64,000 nucleotides of DNA from Carex sylvatica (Eukaryota; Streptophyta; Magnoliopsida; Poales; Cyperaceae), in the NCBI GenBank assembly GCA_964058845.1, contig CAXKVR010000117.1, positions 1-64,000 on the forward strand, read 5' to 3'. Within the stretch, counting starts at the first letter, position 1; the number at the start of each line of letters is the position of its first letter. Positions 11,810-25,312 of the stretch are shown piece after piece. Under the pieces are notes generated by a model that was given only the letters and a program-made list of their open reading frames with translations, made no database searches and was not told the origin of the DNA. The position numbers and the translations under genes were made by a program.

Positions 11810-11898
11810 CTTCTTCTATTAATTGTATGAGTGGGTTCATGTTATTATAAAGCAAGTTCATTTGAATCAGACTAAAAACAACAGCTTCTCTTATCCCC

Positions 11899-12941
11899 AT
11901 GGCTGATCCATCACTTAACACTACTTCATCACTTAAGGATGAGAAAGGAGAAGAATCAATAACACAAAGATCTCGTCGACCCTTTAATGAGGTACCAAAT
12001 ATTGAAGAAGTGGATAGCAAATACAAAGGTATAATTCAAACGCTACCAAAGGAAGAATGATGGCAAGCATGTGTGATGCGAAACTACAAAGGTTTTTGGA
12101 TATCAGAAAATTATCTTCCTGGCATTATGGCGATGGAGGATGATTTTCAGCCTCGCCCGAGTGATGTAATCGTGGCAAGCTTTATCAAGTCCGGTAGCAC
12201 CTGGCTCAAAGCCCTCACTTTCACAATAATGCACCAAAACAAGTATGATTTCTCGTCTCACCCTTTGCTTAAACTCAATCCTCATGATTGTGTTCCATTT
12301 ACTGAATTTCAATATTTGGTACGAGATGAACAGTATCTCGAAACCCTTCCTTCTCCTCGAGTTCTAGGAACTCATTTGCCATACTCAGTACTCCCAGAGA
12401 GCATCAAGACATCAAAATGTCCAATAGTTTATATCTGTAGAGAGCCAAAAGATGTAATAGTTTCCTATTGGCACATGTTCAAAAAATTTCAAGGGTTCAA
12501 GGAATCAATTCCTTTTACACTCAAGCTTTTGAATTATTTTGTGATGGTGGAATGGTATATGGTCCTGTTTGGGATCACGTGGTTGAATATTACATGAAGA
12601 GCTTGCACTCTTCTGAGAAAATTTTGTTTCTTAAATATGAGGAGATGATGAAGGATCCAGTAGAAGGTGTAATGAGGCTAGCAAATTTCCTTGCATGCCC
12701 ATTCTCTGAGGAGGAGATAAAAAATGACTTGATAAAAGATATCGTCAAGTTTTGTAGCTTCAATAAGCTCAAAGATCTGGATGTCAACAAAAATGAAGGA
12801 ATAGATAATAATGTACAAAATGATTACTTCTTCAGAAAAGCTATTGTGGGGGATTGGCAAAATTACATGACAACTGAGATGGCTATCAAGTTAGATGAGA
12901 TCATTAAAGAGAAATTAAATAATTCTGGTTTTACCTTTTGA
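11899..12941 (+). pseudogene. Cytosolic sulfotransferase pseudogene (nonsense plus frameshift)
   Basis: A full-length paralogue of the gene at 6365. It starts MADPSLNTTSSLKDEKGEES and ends NNSGFTF. Two lesions are visible. Codon 54 is TGA (12058-12060) where the intact copy has a Gly codon, so a single base change could explain it. A one-base loss in the T run near 12513-12516 shifts the frame: the sequence before it ends ...KESIPF and the homology resumes in another frame at TQAFELFCDGG. The phosphosulfate loop reads FIKSGSTWLK with Ile for the usual Pro; the catalytic His (GTHLPYS) and region IV (FFRKAIVGDWQNYMT) are otherwise recognisable. The short ORFs starting at 12073 and 12468 are its two pieces. 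Either lesion alone would abolish a full protein, barring sequencing error. Confidence 0.88.
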
Positions 12942-13184
12942 GTGGCAAGCAGAGATGATGACAGTGATGTACTTCATGCAATGTTTTTTTTTTTTTAAGA
13001 TTCTGTTGGTCTACTATAAGCAATATAATTTTCATCAAGTTAGATGAGGAGCTTGCAATTTATTTATACTTTGGATTAAAACAGTTTGGTTGTTTAATGC
13101 ATTTGGTTTCATTTGATTAAAAAAGATATTATCGCATCTATTCTTACTTTGTCAACAAAAACATACACAGTAATAGATTATTTA

Positions 13185-13340
13185 ACAACAAGGTAGGCAC
13201 TTTTCGCGAAGGTAAAAAGTGATTTTTCGTGACGGAATGCCGTCATAAACGTTTTTTCTATTAGTGACGGTACTTTTTGCGACGGAGTACCGTCATAAAT
13301 GCATTTTTTTTCTTACGAAAAGTGCCTACTTTATTGTTGT
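13185..13340. mobile_element. Small MITE, second copy of the ACAACAAGG family
   Basis: Closely similar to 9670-9829: starts AACAACAAGGTAGGCACTTT, contains GACGGTACTTTTTGCGACGG, and ends with the inverse GTGCCTACTTTATTGTTGT. It lies 240 bp after the broken sulfotransferase. Confidence 0.7.
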
Positions 13341-15240
13341 GGTGCTTCTCTATAATTAACTTATTTAAATAAATAGTAGAACAAACTACATTAATTTATA
13401 CAAATTCATATCAAATTATTCCTATCTATTTAATTATCGATAACACATGAATGTAATTTATCGTTAAAACATGCTACGTAGTACTAACATATTTGAAATC
13501 TCTGTTATATGAGATTCCCACATTCTCAGAACAAACAATCTAATTACTTTACTAATTAGATCCAACGTGAACCAGCTATTCCAATAAATTTACATCATAA
13601 TTCAATACCTAATTCAATAATTCAAATCATACAAATTAAAAGCACATATTATAGAGAAATATTATTACCTAATAGCGATCAATCCAGAAAATTCAAATTA
13701 AATAGCAACAACTAATCGGAATCAACCGCGAATAGTCGGAAATTTCTACCTAGCATATTGGACTATTATTTTTTGTTGTGTTTGAATTTCAAATTAGCAC
13801 TATTTTATTTTTTGAACGAGTTAGCAAGAACAGCGCTAATCTAAAAAGTAGCTTTATTCGATCTTAATTTAACAATCCAAATAGAAAATAGAAAAAAAAA
13901 ATAATACACTAAGTCAAAAATAATGCTAATACAACTAATCCAAACCGAATCACGAGATAGAGGCATTTATTTGAGAGGTCAAGGGATTCAACTGGGGTTG
14001 GGTTTGTAATTAATGCCATGCCGCGGCCACGTGGACCACAATGCCCATTAATTATTATTTTCTATTATTTTTAATTTGCATATTTACATTACAAATCTTT
14101 ATGTTTTTCATTTTACAAATAAGCCCAAAAATAATTTCGAAAATATTATTAAAATTTCCGGATATTACAAAATTTTAATCAAGATTATTATTCAATTTTC
14201 AATTCGCACATACTTCTATTTTCATAACTAAAACTAAATAATCCAATAAACCAAATGTTTATAAAGTCAGTGTCACAGAAGCTGCTAATTATCTCCCAAC
14301 ACCAATTAATAATTCCTCAAATATTTCTCAGATATCCCCCAAATATAATCCTATAATATGACAATTGCAATTAAACATCCTCAAAAGTTGAGGATCGCTT
14401 ATCTTTTATAAGTAGTTGAACTTGTAATTAATTGAGTTCTAACTGTGGGCTGACCTACATGACCTAATTTCTCTGTGGATACCAAAGTTTGGCGTATATA
14501 TATAAGGTTTGTTTAATATATTTTGTTATTTAAATCTCTATGAAATATTTATGTATGTATTATAGTTTGAACAATAGCAGTCCAAAAATATATTAGCTAG
14601 TTTTTTTTTTTTTTGAATAAATGTTGAAGATTAAGCCACTCAACTAATATTCACAAAGAATTTCTCTATTAGAATTTTAAATATATAATTTCTCACACAA
14701 AGAACATTATTTTTGACACTAAACCAAAACTGATTCTCAAGATCAGCTAGTTCTTAAGAGCGTATACATCCTAATGGCAAATTCATATCAATTGTCGTCA
14801 CGCTAATGTAATTCCATGGGGTACTATGATTTGAGGCACCAACAAGATGGTCACTTTGAGGTACGAGCTCGTGAATTCGCATCTTCTGAGATATCTTTAA
14901 AAAACTTTATGTACGAATCTCAACGCTCAAATAATATTAACTCCTACACTATCCCCGAATAGGCACCGAACACGTCGGTTACGCAAAATATGAGATATGT
15001 CAGGGGATACGCACTCTGAGCTCAATAGGTCGAGAAGACATCTCCTTAATTACTACTTAAAATCATCTTCATGCCATTTACAAAAGAAAATTATAAAACA
15101 TGATTTAATAAATGCAATTTTTCATTGTAAAAATGTGAAACATGTGCTAATGTAGTAATCTTAATTGATGGTTAACATTTGTAAAAATAAATCCGATGCC
15201 TTATTAGACCCAAGCCCAGAATTCATTCAGCCTTCATATA
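13341..15240. other. Gene-free spacer
   Basis: AT-rich with no recognisable gene. A CCATGCCGCGGCCACGTGG phrase near 14018 and a moderately complex stretch at 14760-15050 stand out, but I could not assign either. Confidence 0.4.
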
Positions 15241-15244
15241 TATA

Positions 15245-15560
15245 TATAGAGAGAGAGAATGGCTAAGCTCAAATCGTTTGTTTTTGGACTCAGGAACAAA
15301 TGACTCAGTTTGAAGTTCAAACGGTCGATCCAAACCGTTAGATGTTTAATCTATATTAAAATGGCCGATCCAAATCGTTGTTTTTATTAAAATTCTTTAC
15401 CATAAAAAAACAGCGAATTTCAAACCATCTTAATAAATAGTAAAAAAATTTCTAAAAAATATAAAATTTTGTCTCCAAGCACATTTTAATAGAGATTAAA
15501 CATCTAACAATTTGAATCGGCCGTTTGAACTTCGAAAATCAGAGAACCGAGTCGTTATAC
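15245..15560. mobile_element. Foldback MITE of the TA-flanked family
   Basis: The arms are inverted around about 15400: TTCAAACGGTCGATCCAAACC with GATGTTTAATCTATATTAAAATG on the left, and ACATTTTAATAGAGATTAAACATC with CGGCCGTTTGAACTTC on the right. The left side is flanked by a TA/GA microsatellite. It belongs to the family described at 21181-22496. Confidence 0.6.
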
Positions 15561-15939
15561 CGGCACATTGTTAAAGTTATTGTCCTTAAAAAAGAAGATA
15601 GAATTATCTTAAAGCCCTAAGACAACAACAATAAAATTTCCTTTGCTCATGAAGCTATTATATGTAAATTCTTAAAGGCCAGGGAAGTTTGGAATTTGCA
15701 CCCACCATAGCCCATTTGCTCTCTATGACTATTCATGTGTGATCAAGTCGGACTGTTAATTGGGCCTAGAGTAATTAGTTGCTAAGTTTTGGTCTAACAG
15801 GCCTAGGCCCATATTAGAACTAAACCCAATTCGTTCCTTTTCAATAAACAAAATAAATTAACTACAAAGGTTAGTTGATGTGTACTGTATTTTTTGGTGA
15901 TTGACACAAATATTTAGAAAAACAAGGTTACTATTTGAA

Positions 15940-16515
15940 ATATCAGTTGACTGAAATTGTTTGGAAAGATTTGAATATCAAATATGAAAGGTTATTTCGA
16001 CTAAAAAGAAAACAAGGATGTCTTTCATATTATTATATATTGTTACGTTTGCTAAAAATAAAGTATATATGTGATGACTTATTTCAGTTGTGGTAATTTT
16101 GGTTACATCCAGCATTTATTTGATACATCAATTTGAAATCATCAGAACTAGTGCATACTGAAAGTTAAGAATATATATGTTGTTTGTATTAATTGAAGCT
16201 AATGCATATAAAGTTTGTGTAAGTTAAAACTATTGAATAGCCATTCTTTGTACAACAAAAAAAAAAAAATTAGCAATGTTTTGATGGATGGCCAATAATG
16301 AGACAGTATTGGCGAGGGTAAAAGTGTTTTTTGCCGACGATATCATTGCGGATACTCCCGTCGATAATACCGATACACTCAGAAATAGCACGTTTATGTC
16401 GGTGTACGCTCGGCAACTGTATTTTTTGTAGTATAGTATTTCAAATGAACTCAACACTATGATGGAGATACATCTGCAATTTTAAAATTTTATAGTTTGA
16501 AAAATATTTTTGAAA
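15940..16515. repeat. Duplicated sulfotransferase 3' flank, copy 2
   Basis: Aligns with 9470-10670. It lacks the hAT of copy 1 (uninterrupted GAAAACAAGGATGTC) but carries its own MITE at about 16308-16440 that copy 1 lacks, so each insertion postdates the duplication. Confidence 0.7.
16308..16440. mobile_element. Small CTACAA-ended MITE
   Basis: Begins near GAGACAGTATTGGCGAGGGT and ends TTTTTTGTAGTATAG. The paralogous flank at about 10590 runs uninterrupted from CCAATAG into TATTTTAAATGAACTC. Partial relatives with GAGACAGTACTCGCGAGGG lie at about 21105 and, reversed, at 49235-49330. Confidence 0.55.
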
Positions 16516-18084
16516 ATATTGTCATGAAACTTAATGTAAGCTAGAACTACCCTTTCATTAAGAGAAATTGAACTCCAAAAACTCGAATAGAAAAATTAAT
16601 TTGTGTAACCAAAGGATAGAGAAGCTCATGAAAGGACAAAGAAGTTGAGTTTCAAATACAATACAATACATACGGACCTGCTTCTTGTTAGAATGTTACA
16701 TCAAATTTGAGCAACCCAATAACTCATGAATAGGGACGTTTTATTGTTTGTGCAAGACAAAATCTAACCCACAAAATAATATGTTTTGTGGGTTTTTGAA
16801 ATGGATATTTTGCTTCACCAATCTACAATCCCATGTGATATTGGCAATGGATGTCGCCACTTTTTTGAAACTTTGAAACATGTCAACACAACATCTTTTT
16901 AAGCTTGCGATAACATAAAGCAATCGTACGTGTACAATTAAAACATGTCAATGCATGCAACAATAGAATGAGAATGACTTCCATAAAGTCTTATGTTAAT
17001 TAACTTGCTATATTAGTTCAAATTTTTCATATATTTAAATAAAGTTTAAATGTCTTTATTTTTTTATGTGGCCATTATATTTTAATTTGTAAAATTATTT
17101 AATAACATAAAGTTAACATTTAAATGTCAAAATAAAACAGTTAGATATGATATATATCATTCATTTTATATTTACGTAAAACATTATGAAACTTCAACTT
17201 TATTTTGATTGTTATCAAGAGAATGCAAAAATAAACTGATGAAGATAATTTTTAGCATTGATTTTTCAACTTGTCAATTTATATAAATAAAACATAAAAA
17301 TGTTTATTTTTATGTGCATATAATATAAATATATAGATAACTTCTAGCGGTTTTATTTTGACATATAAATTTTAAAAATCTTGTTATTATAAAATTAAAA
17401 AAAGTTAAAATATGATGGCATTACAAAAAAATAGAGATTAAAAATTTCCTCATATTTCCATTATTGTATAGGACAATTTTTTTTGCCCTTTTCATGAAAT
17501 TATTGTTTCCTAATTATTAGCTCTATACAATTACTAAAAGAAAATTTATTTCTTAACATGATAAAATAAAGACAAACCAAAACAAATAGATACCAAAGAT
17601 AAATTGTTGCTATCAAGCAACCACTGTTAAATGTTGTACCCAAGATAGAGAAGTGCCTTGGCACCTCTTAACAAAACACCCATATGTTTGTGTCGCTGAC
17701 TAGGATAGTTCCTTGCATTTGTTTTTGTTTTGTTATGAGTTCTGTATTTTAAATTTAAGGTGCAGTCATTCCACATGGCTGTCCTCATCAGTTAGTTAGC
17801 TACACTGATTCTGCATGATTTGTGCCATCTGCTTGATTAGTTATAATTAATTATTTGTTACTTTAAATGATGCATGCATGATTGAGTGTTCTATTTCTTA
17901 ATGATTCCCTATCATCATATATAAATCAAGTATCAGTGATCATCCCAAAGGAATATGTCATAAATTGAAAAATTGTGTATTATTATTTTTAAGATCAGGT
18001 TAATTACATTAAAATTTAAAAATTACTTTTGAGTACTGACAAGGAATTTGAAACCTGCAACACAAAAAGATATGCATGGGGAGT
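16516..18084. other. Gene-free AT-rich spacer
   Basis: No gene, RNA or clear element seen. Long A/T runs and short ORFs only. Confidence 0.5.
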
Positions 18085-18330
18085 AGAACTAGGGTGTTCT
18101 TAAGTTCACCAAGTTCTTTGGTGAACTCAAGTCTAAAATCCATCAAATTTGCTTTAAATAATGACCGCACCGTTGAAACCCGCCTACCTTACGATTGATG
18201 CGTCTACATGTGAAAATATTAAACATTCAAATTAATTTAGTACAAAGTCCACTGGTCAAAATTAGAAGATTAATAAATTATTTTTCAAAATTAAGTTTAT
18301 TATTATAGTAGTGTCCGTGTGTTACAACAG
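18085..18330. repeat. Partial copy of the GGTGTTCTTAAGTTCACC element
   Basis: Starts AACTAGGGTGTTCTTAAGTT, then CACCAAGTTC and a TGAACTCAAGTCTAAAA phrase shared with the full element at 26430-26800. Only the left arm is clear here; a diverged fragment may lie near 18940-19030. Confidence 0.55.
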
Positions 18331-19064
18331 AGACATATTATAAGAGAACAAAAAAAATCTCATACTAATTAAATTATATATTTTCATAAAAATAATTAAA
18401 TTAAATGACAAATGATATATCTTAAATAACATATTAAACTGTATTTGACACATAAATAACATTCCTTAAATGATATATAAAATAACATATTAAATTGAAT
18501 GTATTTTTTTATCTTCTTGCCATATTTTTATAAAAAAAAAATCTCAAGCAAAATGACACATTAAATGACAAATAACAATTCTTAAATGATATAAAATAAT
18601 AGAAAGGAATGAAGACTTGACCAACCAATTATCAATCAATTCAAAAATTCATTAAATGACATTTAAAAAATACAAAGAAATTAGGATCAATTAGAAAGAA
18701 GATATACAATTTGTATGTGAAAAGTGCGTGTGGCGAGTATATGTCCAAATAAATTTATATTTCTACACATAAATAAACATAAAAAGATGCCTAGAATCAA
18801 AGTATTTGATTAGAGGATTGGTATTCAATCTGAAATTTCTTCCTTTAATCAAAACTATTGGCGAATCAGGATATCTACGTGCTTAACATAAGAATGGAGA
18901 TATCATATATCAAGATTTTTTTTGTCTTCTTTTGAGTAGAACAGTGTGTTCTTTAGTTAAGCTCACCAAATATTTTATGAACTTATCAACTTCAAAATTT
19001 ATTAAATTGATTTCAAATGATTAATTATTAAAAAAGTTTTTTAGTCAAATGGTGGAATGTTATA

Positions 19065-20065
19065 TTAAAGAATAATTATTTCAGTACTCGCATTACAGTA
19101 CCCGCACTTAGAGGAATAATATATTATGGTCCCTACTAATTATTATTCTAAAAATATATTATATAGTCTTAACTAATTATTATTCTAAAATTCCAGTAGA
19201 ACTATTTTTATGGTTCTCACTAATTATATAGTTTCCCTTTTACAGTCCCACACTCATTCCCGCATCAACCTTTCTCTAACAAAAATAGTTGACTTTATAG
19301 GAATAAATACTTCAGTGCATAGATATAAATACTTTAGTACTTAGATATTAATACTTTCAGTGTCATATATAAGAAATACTTAGATATTTATAACTTCGTA
19401 GCTATAAATACTTAGAAAATAAGATATTAACACTTAAAAAAAAGATATTAATTCTTTGATATGTAACTTGTTATGATTATCCCTTTTTGAGTTCTCCAAT
19501 CATCCCGGCGTCAGTCTTCCTCTAACAAAATAGTTGACCTCATACGTATGAATACTTCAGTGTATAAATATAAATACTTTCAATACTTAGATATTAATAT
19601 TTTTAGTGTCATATGTAAAACATACTTGCAAGTATAGGTATAAATACTTGTACGACGAGGTATAAAGACTTACGCGATGACGAGTCTGAAGATACGTCAT
19701 CATGGATCTCATTTGAAAGAAAAAATTGCGTGGGTATTAATAATTTAGAAAAAAAAATTAAAATTGTGTAGATTTTGCAGTCCTTGCCGGAAATTATCTT
19801 TGTGCATTTAATTTTCGGTGGTAACCCGCGAGTATAGTACTGCATGTACTATTATCTTCACGCTTTAGTACTTGCACAATAAATAATTGTTTATCTCATA
19901 GCTATAAATACTTCCGTTCTTTAAGTATAAATACATCCGTGCATAGGTATTAATGTTTTAGGAACAAAAAAATCGAATTGTGGAGTTTTTGTGATTCTCA
20001 TAAAAAAATTATTTTTTCACATTTAATTTATAGTGGTCCTCTCTACGGATAATATAGCTCGCGTA
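19065..20065. mobile_element. TIR element with CAGTACTCGC ends, copy 1
   Basis: The left end reads ATTTCAGTACTCGCATTACAG. The interior repeats TATAAATACTT many times. Related copies occur at 27213-28025 (same orientation) and 55900-56570 (reversed). In the second copy the right end (minus strand TATTCGCGCTACAGTACTTG) is inverted relative to the left. No coding seen. Confidence 0.6.
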
Positions 20066-21180
20066 TTGTTATCAACTCCCTATATTAAATTAAGTTTCAT
20101 TTTCTTTTTTTCTTTTTTTGAGTATTTCATACCCGTAGGCTAGTTTCATTTTCTAAGATTATCAAAAGTACTATCCACAAATCCCTTCTAGATATTGGAA
20201 ATGCTGTCCCTCTAAAATATTTCCTTGTAGTTACCTTTCCAAATCAAGACTCTGTTTGCACACGTGTCAAGCGATCTGTCACACAGCCTGTCTTTACTTT
20301 AGGTGATCATACGATTGCACCAATATTGACTGGTGTTGGATTTTGAAAGAGGCACTTTCTGTTGCTCTTATAGAGACCTCTCCGAATTTGTATCCAGTAG
20401 GACACCGGATAAGAGACTCTTTTAGAATGATTCTCTAATTATTAGTGGATTCTGATTTTTTTTTTAATTTTGCACTAATTTTAAAGCATAAATAATATTA
20501 TTTTCTGCATTAGTTCGAATCTCAAAGCAACTGAGAATAAATCTCAAACTGTAAAATAGTTGGCCCCACTGTGGAGTACTACATAGGATACTGGTCCCCC
20601 CTCTCCTCTCCCCTATTTTATGGTATATATACAAATTTTGCAATTCAACCCTCCGATCAATATATCATTAACGGTTCAGATTTGTATAGGATCCTTTATC
20701 AATTTCTTAAAAACATAATGGAACTCCCCATTTAATTTTTTGAGATGTAGCGCAATTTTTAAATTAAGAAGAATTCTTTAAAATAAATATTTTTTTAATT
20801 ATTTTTGTTGGCTCTTGTTCCTAACTAAAATTCAAATGTATAAGTATATATAGAGATTTTAAAAATTAAAATTTACTCAAATATTTATATTTGGTGCATG
20901 ATACTTACTTTTAATTTCTTCTTAATTAATTTTACTAATGTAGGTATCAAAAGCAGCAAAATATCCCTAATTAAGGGAATGCTGACTATTTATAGTAGCT
21001 AATTATTTTCGGTCCACTAAATTATTTTTTAATTAGATCACTGTAAATTAATATCTGTAATTCAGTGAATATGGATGTCTCTATAAATTAATGTCATTAA
21101 TATACTACAAGATGAGACAGTACTCGCGAGGGATACTGTTTGTGTACTCTCGTGGATATATATATATTTATATATATAGA
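20066..21180. other. Gene-free spacer
   Basis: No gene recognised. 20160-20420 is more complex than its surroundings but its reading frames are broken and unrecognised. A fragment near 21105-21160 belongs to the CTACAA MITE family. Confidence 0.35.
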
Positions 21181-21601
21181 GAGAGAGAGTGACTAATGTG
21201 CATTCGAATGTATATGGGCCGATATGCATACGATCCAAATTTGAAATTTCAAAATTCAAAAATTCGATCTGGACCGTTCATCTTGTTCTTCATATTAATA
21301 TGTGCTCGAAGACCAAATTTTACATTTTTCTAAATTATTTTACTATTTATTAAGCCACTTTGAAAATTGCTGATCCAACGGTAGCTGCTAATTTTACTGT
21401 TTTGAGCGGCCACCGTTGGATCAGCAATTTTCAAAGTGGTTTAATAAATAGTAAACAAATTCAGAAAAATGTAAAATTTGGTCTCCAAGCACATATTAAT
21501 ATGGATAACAAAATGAACGGTTCATATCGACTTTTTGGATTTTTAAATTTTAAATTTGGAACGTATGTATATCGGCCCATATACATTCGAATGCACATTA
21601 G

Positions 21602-21649
<48 letters not shown>

Positions 21650-21655
21650 GAGAGA
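21181..21655. mobile_element. Foldback MITE in a TA/GA microsatellite (unit 1 of 3)
   Basis: A near-complete inverted repeat. The left arm carries GTGCATTCGAATGTATATGG and TTAATATGTGCTCGAAGACC; the right arm carries the reverse complements, ending CCATATACATTCGAATGCAC. A smaller palindrome with ATCCAACGGT/ACCGTTGGAT sits at the centre. Flanked by (TA)n and (GA)n/(CT)n. Confidence 0.75.
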
Positions 21656-22067
21656 GAGAGAGTAAGGCTACGCTACTTCGTAAATTAATGGGGGTGTTTT
21701 AATTTCGCGCTCATATGTCTATAGTTTCAAAGTCCAAATAGCCGATCCAAACCATTAGATGTTTAATCTATATTAAAATGTGCTTGGAGACCAAATTTTT
21801 CATTTTTTTTGGAGTTTTTTTACTATTTATTAAGATGATTTGAAAATTACTGTTTTTATTAAAATTATGCACCATTAAAAAACAGCGATTTTCAAATCAT
21901 CTTAATAAATAGTAAAAAAAATCCAAAAAATGTAAAATTTGGTCTCCAAGCACATTTTAATATAGATTAAACATCTAACAGTTTAGATCAGCTATTTTAA
22001 ACTTTGAAACTAGAGATATGAGCGCAAATTAAAACACCCCATTAATTCACGAAGTACCGTAGCCTTA

Positions 22068-22085
<18 letters not shown>
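21656..22085. mobile_element. Foldback MITE (unit 2 of 3)
   Basis: The left arm starts GTAAGGCTACGCTACTTCGT and the right arm ends ACGAAGTACCGTAGCCTTAC. Both arms contain AAAATGTGCTTGGAGACC or its complement. It follows directly on unit 1 and ends in (CT)n(TA)n. Confidence 0.75.
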
Positions 22086-22117
<32 letters not shown>

Positions 22118-22120
<3 letters not shown>

Positions 22121-22496
22121 GAGGGATCAAATTACACCCTTTTTTGGTGACACCGAATTACACTCTCCATTTTTAAAAATTTTAAATTCCAAAAAGTCGA
22201 TCCAAACCGTTCAACATAATGGATATGTTAAAATGTACTTGCAGATCAAATTTTACATTTTTTGGAATTTGTTTACTATTTTTTAAGTATTTAACAAAAT
22301 CACTATATTCAGACCATTAAATTTTTGTAACCATCTTAATAAATAGTAAAAAAATTCAGAAAAATATAAAATTTGATCTGCAAGCACATTTTAACATATC
22401 CATTATGTTGAACGGTTTCGATCGACTGTTTGGACTTTGAAAATATAGGGTGTAATCCGGTATCACCAAAAAAGAGTGTAATTGAATCCCTCCTCT
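22118..22496. mobile_element. Foldback MITE (unit 3 of 3)
   Basis: The left arm starts GAGGAGGGATCAAATTACAC and the right arm ends GTGTAATTGAATCCCTCCTC. The inner arms share the AAAATGTACTTGCAGATC phrase. A (TA)n tract separates it from unit 2. Confidence 0.75.
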
Positions 22497-22509
22497 ATAT
22501 TTATATATA

Positions 22510-25180
22510 TATACTTGGTAGATAGTTGCAAGTGTGATAAAATCTGCATTTACTATATATATATATATATATATATATGTTATTTTCTGTTTGAAACTTT
22601 GATCGACAAAATTGTAAGAGTTGTGGTAGTTTATAATTTTTTAAAATCACTAAACTGAAATGGTCCACTCTATTTATTTTATTTTATAAGACGATCAAAA
22701 TGTGCATTAAATAATTACTAAAGAATCAATTGATAATTTAACGATTAAAATATTGTACTCCTCATATCAGTCCTCATATATTAATTTTTTTTTTTTTTAC
22801 TTTTAAGATTTACAAAATTTAAAAAAATTCTATTTTTTATCTAAAAAAAAGGCGCTAACAGAAAATTAATAGGTGATCAGATGTTGACTCAAGCCAACAA
22901 CTAATTAATGCATTTTTTAAAACAAAAAAATTTAATGCTCTAACTAAACTACTAATTAAACAATTAATTAGCTGCAGTAACTTGTGTTGTCTGTATCTGA
23001 ACAAGGGATAATATTACAGTTTTTAAGCTTGACTTACATACTGTTTTTTCTTTTTTTTCTTTTTTTTTTCTTTTCTTTTTTTGTTAGTACTACAACATAT
23101 GAACAGAAATAATAAATCAATTTTTATATAAAACAATTATCTGATTGCAAACTTTAAATCTCCTACCAAATACAGACAATTTTGATTACGACGCAAGTCT
23201 ATGGATCAATGAATTTATATATATTACAAATTTAAAGGGAACATGCATATGGGGCCTGCCATAATTGGATTGTAGCCTCTTGCCTCAACATGTCATATTG
23301 AGCCGCTATCCATCTACAGTCTGACAGACATGTGGAGCCCCCTCGACTGTCCCATACCGACTTTGTTGCCATATCTTTTACATCCAAAATTTGAAGTATT
23401 TTGTGTAGTGAGTCAGCATTTATTTGTTAATAATTCACGAATTAATAAAATGTTTTTTTTTTGAGGTTTACGAAACTAACGCCAAATAAAATGGTTGACC
23501 TAATTATTTGCGAATAAAAAGTTTTTACGAACTATTCATGAATAAAATGTGAAAAAAAACGTGAATTGTTTTTTGTTTCTTTTTGTTTCTTTTTGGTTGT
23601 CTTTTTGGTTATTTTTTATTCTTAAATTATATCCAAATTATTTTCCAATCACGATATTTATACTCTATCACACCAAATCCGAATAATTTGTCACAATGGT
23701 CAAGTAGTGCATATTTTTTTTTGATGTATTTTTGTATTTTTAGTTTATATAGTATATATTGTGGGTATGATCAGCAATTAGAAAATCATAATATGGTATT
23801 TGACATATTTGTGGCATTACTTTTAGATTAAATGGTATGAACTAAGTTATGTTTTTAACGTTAAATTTGTAAAAAAAAAAAAAAAAATAGTTAGGAGGCT
23901 GTTATGATATTAATTAGCTGTGAATACCTCAATCTAAAATAATTATTTAGAATAGAAACTTAATATATAGTATTAGTACAATTGATTACTAAAATTATTC
24001 TGAAGAATTTAATCATTTTATCATGCTAAAAAGAAACTCATATGGTTGGATAAGATAAAAGAGGCCAATAATCCTTTATTGATGTATAAAGTATAACAGC
24101 AATTGTGCCTCAGAGAACCAATGCTTAATTTGCAGTAATTAGTAGACGGCGTTTGCAAAACCAATGGAGACATTCCTTGTATAAACCCGGTCTATTAGCA
24201 AGATCTAACCGGAAATTGCTTGTCAAATGCAAAATCCAGCATCTGAGAAAAGGGTTCTAACTTTTAAAGTAATAAACCTGAATATATCTGTATCTTTTTT
24301 TTAATAATTATTAAAAGAGAAGTCTCATTATATTCCTATTCTTGAAACTTGCAACTTTTGAGTTTTGACCTTTTAATATACTATCCTTATTTTTTTATAT
24401 ACTATTTGTCTAGTTTTCCATAATATATAATAGAAGCAATTATATTCAATATATAAACAAAATATATATAGTAATTAGATATATTATTGACGTAACTCTT
24501 TTAATTATTAAGCTTTTATACATATATTTTATAATAAACATGAAGCCTATGAATTATTGTCTAGAAAAAATTTCCTTAGGACTCATCCATCCATCAATAA
24601 AATGTGATTACAAATTCTTCAAAGAAGTGTCAACTATGTTAAAAAAAATTATACTAAATTGAAAATTTTCTAAAACATTTATATAGAGTTCACACACGTG
24701 GCATGTTCTTATTAATTGGTAGATGATCATCATAAAATGATATTGCTCATAAAAATCATTTCCCAATAAATATTAGTACTGGAATTGATTTAAAATATAT
24801 GTTCCCAATTCAGCAACAAAGATAAATAATTAAATATAAACTAAGAATGTACATTGACTGGAACACCTGCATCTCACTTCATTAACAGTAAAATTAATGA
24901 TTTTAACTTTTCATATTTAATAAATTAATAATAAAACGCCAAACCCTAATAGATCAATCTTTCCATAAATTAAGACACCTACTACAACTCTATGCTCTTA
25001 TCCCAGTTCCAAATTCCAATGGAAACGGTTAATGTTACAAACACACAGCCATAAGAGACAAAGCTATCTCTATCTCTGTCTCATGCAAAACAAATCCAAG
25101 GACCCAAAAATGGCCATATAATTTGCTACCTATTGGTACATCAATAATTAATTAATTAGAAAATTATAATTTATCTACAC
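22510..25180. other. Gene-free AT-rich spacer
   Basis: No gene seen. Contains (TA)n at 22550-22577 and long T or A runs. The part next to 25180 may include 3' sequence of the RGF gene. Confidence 0.5.
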
Positions 25181-25312
25181 TAAAAGGAAAGGGGAGCATT
25201 GCCCATGAAAGATGCAGCAATTCAGGCAATGCTGTCCAGCTAATTAACAAGCTCTTGTGTCTGTTGTTCTACTTCCTCAATTCTAATTGCCTGCAACTGA
25301 AGCTGCAGCAAG

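Noticed and set aside
21050..21650. ORFs ending in Ser-Leu runs
   Set aside because: Products of (CT)n microsatellite and foldback arms.
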